This document shows, piece after piece, positions 5,555-8,115 of a stretch of 8,115 nt of DNA (the first letter of the stretch is position 1; each line of letters starts with the position of its first letter). The position numbers were made by a program, and so were the translations under genes. Below the pieces are notes generated by a model. The model saw only the letters and a list, made by a program, of their open reading frames with translations. It ran no database searches and was not told where the DNA came from. This DNA comes from Marinilabilia sp964403175 (GTDB lineage Bacteria > Bacteroidota > Bacteroidia > Bacteroidales > Marinilabiliaceae): contig CAYOFH010000152.1 of the NCBI GenBank assembly GCA_964403175.1, forward strand, positions 1 through 8,115, read 5' to 3'.

Positions 5555-7651
5555 TTAAAAAGCTCCTTGCTCCAATTTCTTCAAGTCAGGTTTATCCGCA
5601 GCCAACTCCAAAGATTCCTGATACAAAGCGTCCAAATCTCCCATTTCGACTGAAGATCCTTCGCGAACAAAAACAGGAATTTTATACATTGGTGCATCCA
5701 CATCAAGCCATTGTCCACCCTCATAAATATCTCCATTGCTCCAGGCATCAACCCAGCGTGTCCCTTCGGGAAGGTAAAGCCGGTGAGATGTTTTGCCCTT
5801 CTTCCAAATGGCCGAAACCAGAATATCGCTGCCGTACAAATACGTTTGCCAGTCTTCCCATGCTTCCTTCTGATCCGGAAAAGCTAAAAATAATGGACGG
5901 GCAACCGGCATACCTGTTTCCCGGGCTTCCAGAGCATGCTGATGGCTATAATCGGCCAGAGAAGCATGAAGTTTGGCATATAAACGCCAAATAGCTATAA
6001 GTTCCTTATCATAACCAGGTTCCGTATTCATACTCCAGGGAGCAACATCCTCTGTAGGGCCTACTTCCATAATAGGACTAAAACACCCAAACGCCAGCCA
6101 CCGGGCAAATACCTCCCGGTCGAGATCGCCCTGCCAGTAACCGCCAATGTCGGATCCCCAAATAGGAAAACCTATTACAGAACTTCGAAGAAGAGCAATT
6201 ATAGCAGCCCTCAAGCCTTCCTGGGGCGAACCAATATCTCCTCCCCAAAATGAAGTGTATTGAGAGCTCCCCGAATAACCGGCACGAGTAACCATTGCAA
6301 AGTCATCTCCATGAATTTTCCGACAACTTTCAAAAACTGTTTGCGCATAAAGCACCGGATATTCGTTTCTTATCTCACGGGCCGTGCGACCATCAGCAAA
6401 TAAAACATCACGTGTTTGGGGAACCAATTCCTCGGAACGATCCAGCTTAAAACCATCTACTCCCTGTTTTAATACTTTTTCAAGACCATTTTTCTGCCAC
6501 CAGGCTCGAGCTTCGGCATTGGTTAAATCAAGCAGAGCTGCATTGGTAGTATCAATACCATACGCCCCGTCATTTCTCATGTGAATGGAATAACCCTTTT
6601 CATTGGCAACATCTTTCATATCGCCAACCACCCAAGGGGCTATCCAAAGCAAAAACTTCATTTCTTCATCATGAATCCAGTCTATCATCTCTTCTGCATT
6701 TGGGAAACGGTCCGGATCCCATTCAAAATCCGCATAACCATGATCACCCTTAGCCCATGGCCGATCAACCCAATAAACACCGCAGGGAATATCAAATGCG
6801 TTCATCATCAATACATCTTCAACAAGCTGACTATTGTATGGGGCATCCACTTTTGTGCCGTCATAATATTCATCCAAATGCTCATGGTTATCGCGCCAAC
6901 GCCAGGGCATAAAAGCCCATCGGGGTGGAACCAGAGTAGGACCTACATTCAGTGAGTGACTCTTAACAATTTCGGCAGGTTGATCTGAAGTATAAAACAA
7001 TGCAGAAAAGGAAGGTCCTTCAAATTCGACACGAACCAGCTCCGGATTTGTTTTACAAAAATCATAATACCCAGGCCACGTGCCTTCCACAAACATTCCA
7101 TAATTGTTGGACGAAAGATAAAACGGGGTATAAAGAGACACGGTGTGCTTAATAAGCATTTCCACCTCTTCGCCTCTCAGATTCATAGCCGTTTGAATTC
7201 CTTCTTTCCAGGATTCTGTCTGATCACCATCTACCGTTCGTTCAAAAAGTCCGGTAAAATACTCATCCTCATTGGCTGAAATACCCATTCCCCATTTTAA
7301 AATATCATGGTCGGGAGTTGCTTCCAGCGAAAAATCATAACCTTCATCGTTCGCTTCAACAGCCAGACGAACTTCCCGGTCATCCAAAGTCCAATCCGCA
7401 AAATAAGCATTATCACTTCCCTTTTGCTGCGCAGGCAACTCGTTCAACCAAAACCGCCCTTCTTCGGTTTCAAAAAAGACCGCTCCTTTCACTCCTGTAA
7501 TAGTCAGGGGAGAAGAAAGACCTTCAAAATTCAGATTAACAGACAATTGACCATCATCAGAGATTTCTGACTGGCCTAATCTGGGTTGCTGACAAGAAAA
7601 TGTCAAAAACCCAAAGGCGATACCGAATAAAATTAACTTAGTTTTTCTCAT
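5555..7651 (-). CDS. GH31 family alpha-glycosidase lipoprotein
   Basis: A 698-residue glycoside hydrolase family 31 enzyme, likely an alpha-glucosidase or alpha-xylosidase type that trims oligosaccharides at the cell envelope. Residues 1-20 form a lipoprotein-like signal peptide ending FLTFSC, so Cys20 is the probable lipidation site. An N-terminal beta-sandwich runs to about 243; the (beta/alpha)8 barrel begins near PPRWAFMPWRWRDNH (about 244) and is followed by C-terminal beta-sandwiches. The nucleophile is Asp404 in GFKLDRSEE and the acid/base is Asp472 in WGGDIGS; the 68-residue spacing matches the 66 of E. coli YicI (416/482). The family's WGSDIGGY motif follows. Length is normal and both termini look intact. 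KLDRSE differs from the common DMNE or KTDFGE forms, so the substrate cannot be named. The ATG at 7651 is chosen because the signal peptide starts there. It is the best preserved glycosidase here. Confidence 0.93.
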   Translation of the reverse strand: MRKTKLILFGIAFGFLTFSCQQPRLGQSEISDDGQLSVNLNFEGLSSPLTITGVKGAVFFETEEGRFWLNELPAQQKGSDNAYFADWTLDDREVRLAVEANDEGYDFSLEATPDHDILKWGMGISANEDEYFTGLFERTVDGDQTESWKEGIQTAMNLRGEEVEMLIKHTVSLYTPFYLSSNNYGMFVEGTWPGYYDFCKTNPELVRVEFEGPSFSALFYTSDQPAEIVKSHSLNVGPTLVPPRWAFMPWRWRDNHEHLDEYYDGTKVDAPYNSQLVEDVLMMNAFDIPCGVYWVDRPWAKGDHGYADFEWDPDRFPNAEEMIDWIHDEEMKFLLWIAPWVVGDMKDVANEKGYSIHMRNDGAYGIDTTNAALLDLTNAEARAWWQKNGLEKVLKQGVDGFKLDRSEELVPQTRDVLFADGRTAREIRNEYPVLYAQTVFESCRKIHGDDFAMVTRAGYSGSSQYTSFWGGDIGSPQEGLRAAIIALLRSSVIGFPIWGSDIGGYWQGDLDREVFARWLAFGCFSPIMEVGPTEDVAPWSMNTEPGYDKELIAIWRLYAKLHASLADYSHQHALEARETGMPVARPLFLAFPDQKEAWEDWQTYLYGSDILVSAIWKKGKTSHRLYLPEGTRWVDAWSNGDIYEGGQWLDVDAPMYKIPVFVREGSSVEMGDLDALYQESLELAADKPDLKKLEQGAF

Positions 7652-7752
7652 TTTTCTTAGGCTTTAATAACTATGGTGAATCCTTTGGTTAAAATCCTCA
7701 TACTATTCATTCAATATTCCATTGGCTGAAAATTTTTTATTCCCTTTTCGTA

Positions 7753-8115
7753 TCAATAGATGCATATTAAAGCTTCCACAACACTATCATTGCGCATAAG
7801 GGGTATATTGTAAGCCTGGTATTTTTCTTCCTCAGCCAGCTCAATCTGAGCGTCCACCCAGTTTTTGTCTTTTACTCCCTCCGTCCTGTTCATGTCGTTT
7901 GAATAAGGGATGCCATAGTAACTATCAAAACCATGATCGGTAGGAAGAAACGGTGACCGGTCGCCAAGATGCCATTTCCCTATGGCAGCTGTTTGATAAC
8001 CATTTTCATTTAAAAGTTTGGCAATTGAAATTTCAGTTTGCGGAAGACCTTCGTCAGATTCGGGGAATAACACATTGGTAACCCCTGTACGTATGGGCAG
8101 CCTGCCAGTAAGCAA
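7753..8115 (-). pseudogene. Truncated S1-family sulfatase, 3' part lost (5' end beyond window)
   Basis: This is a fragment of a type I (formylglycine-dependent) sulfatase, an enzyme that hydrolyses sulfate esters on glycans in the periplasm or outside the cell. The frame enters from the window edge reading LLTGRLPIRTG, the tail of the sulfatase signature that follows the C-x-P-S-R motif; the modified Cys itself lies just outside the window. The second signature, GYQTAAIGKWHLG, is complete, followed by the usual PTDHGFDSYYG. The frame ends at TGA about 120 codons in, right after PLMRNDSVVE. Full-length family members run about 450-550 residues, so roughly the last 300 (including later metal and substrate residues) are absent, and I find no continuation in other frames before GH31. 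It is probably inactive. Gene family is clear; truncation as real decay is an inference. Confidence 0.85.

Noticed and set aside
5497..5994. 165-codon plus-strand frame
   Set aside because: It lies mostly antisense to the conserved C-terminal end of GH31, so it is a shadow.
1..8115. CRISPR arrays, rRNA, tRNA, insertion sequences or phage genes
   Set aside because: No regularly spaced repeats, RNA gene signatures, transposase or integrase motifs, or terminal inverted repeats were found on either strand.

Overview
The window looks like a piece of an AT-rich Bacteroidota genome, probably a marine or environmental polysaccharide degrader. The evidence is a type IX secretion (T9SS) C-terminal sorting tail, a Tat lipoprotein and a Sec lipoprotein among the secreted glycosidases, a sulfatase next to glycoside hydrolases, a Bacteroidota-type DMT/GRP sugar transporter remnant, and starts without clear Shine-Dalgarno sites. 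Every recognisable gene lies on the minus strand, so the biological order runs from high to low coordinates.

In that order: (1) 8115-7753, a sulfatase fragment that is cut by the window edge and stops abruptly after its middle part. (2) 7651-5555, an intact GH31 glycosidase lipoprotein. (3) 5554-4980, a long intergenic stretch holding two short anonymous reading frames and one copy of a degenerate repeat. (4) 4979-2989, a GH9-like Tat lipoprotein interrupted by a 100-N gap that is almost certainly false: the 55 bases on either side are identical, and merging them restores one 611-residue frame. (5) 2823-2107, intact deoC followed by a hairpin terminator. (6) 2034-1675, a non-coding stretch with the second repeat copy. 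(7) 1674-1268, a chimeric remnant in which the broken 5' end of a sugar transporter runs into the last domain of a DUF4038-type hydrolase. (8) 1242-127, a GH9 cellulase pseudogene that keeps its signal peptide, Ig-like domain, C-terminal catalytic segment, Cys-rich linker and T9SS tail, but has lost the catalytic core and is frameshifted three times.

Functionally this resembles a glycan-use island. Sulfatase, GH31, GH9-like, DUF4038 and GH9 enzymes would act on a complex, perhaps sulfated, polysaccharide outside the cell, with a sugar transporter and deoxyribose-phosphate aldolase handling sugars inside. GH31, the GH9-like gene and deoC are intact, while the sulfatase, transporter, DUF4038 and GH9 genes are broken. 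The false gap points to a short-read k=55 assembly, which rarely produces frameshifts, and about 5.5 kb of adjacent sequence shows none, so I read the lesions as real gene decay. I found no convincing new system. The strongest unexplained signals are the colinear degenerate repeat shared by the two long intergenic regions, the cluster of fused and deleted genes, and the altered DAGD motif of the GH9-like protein.
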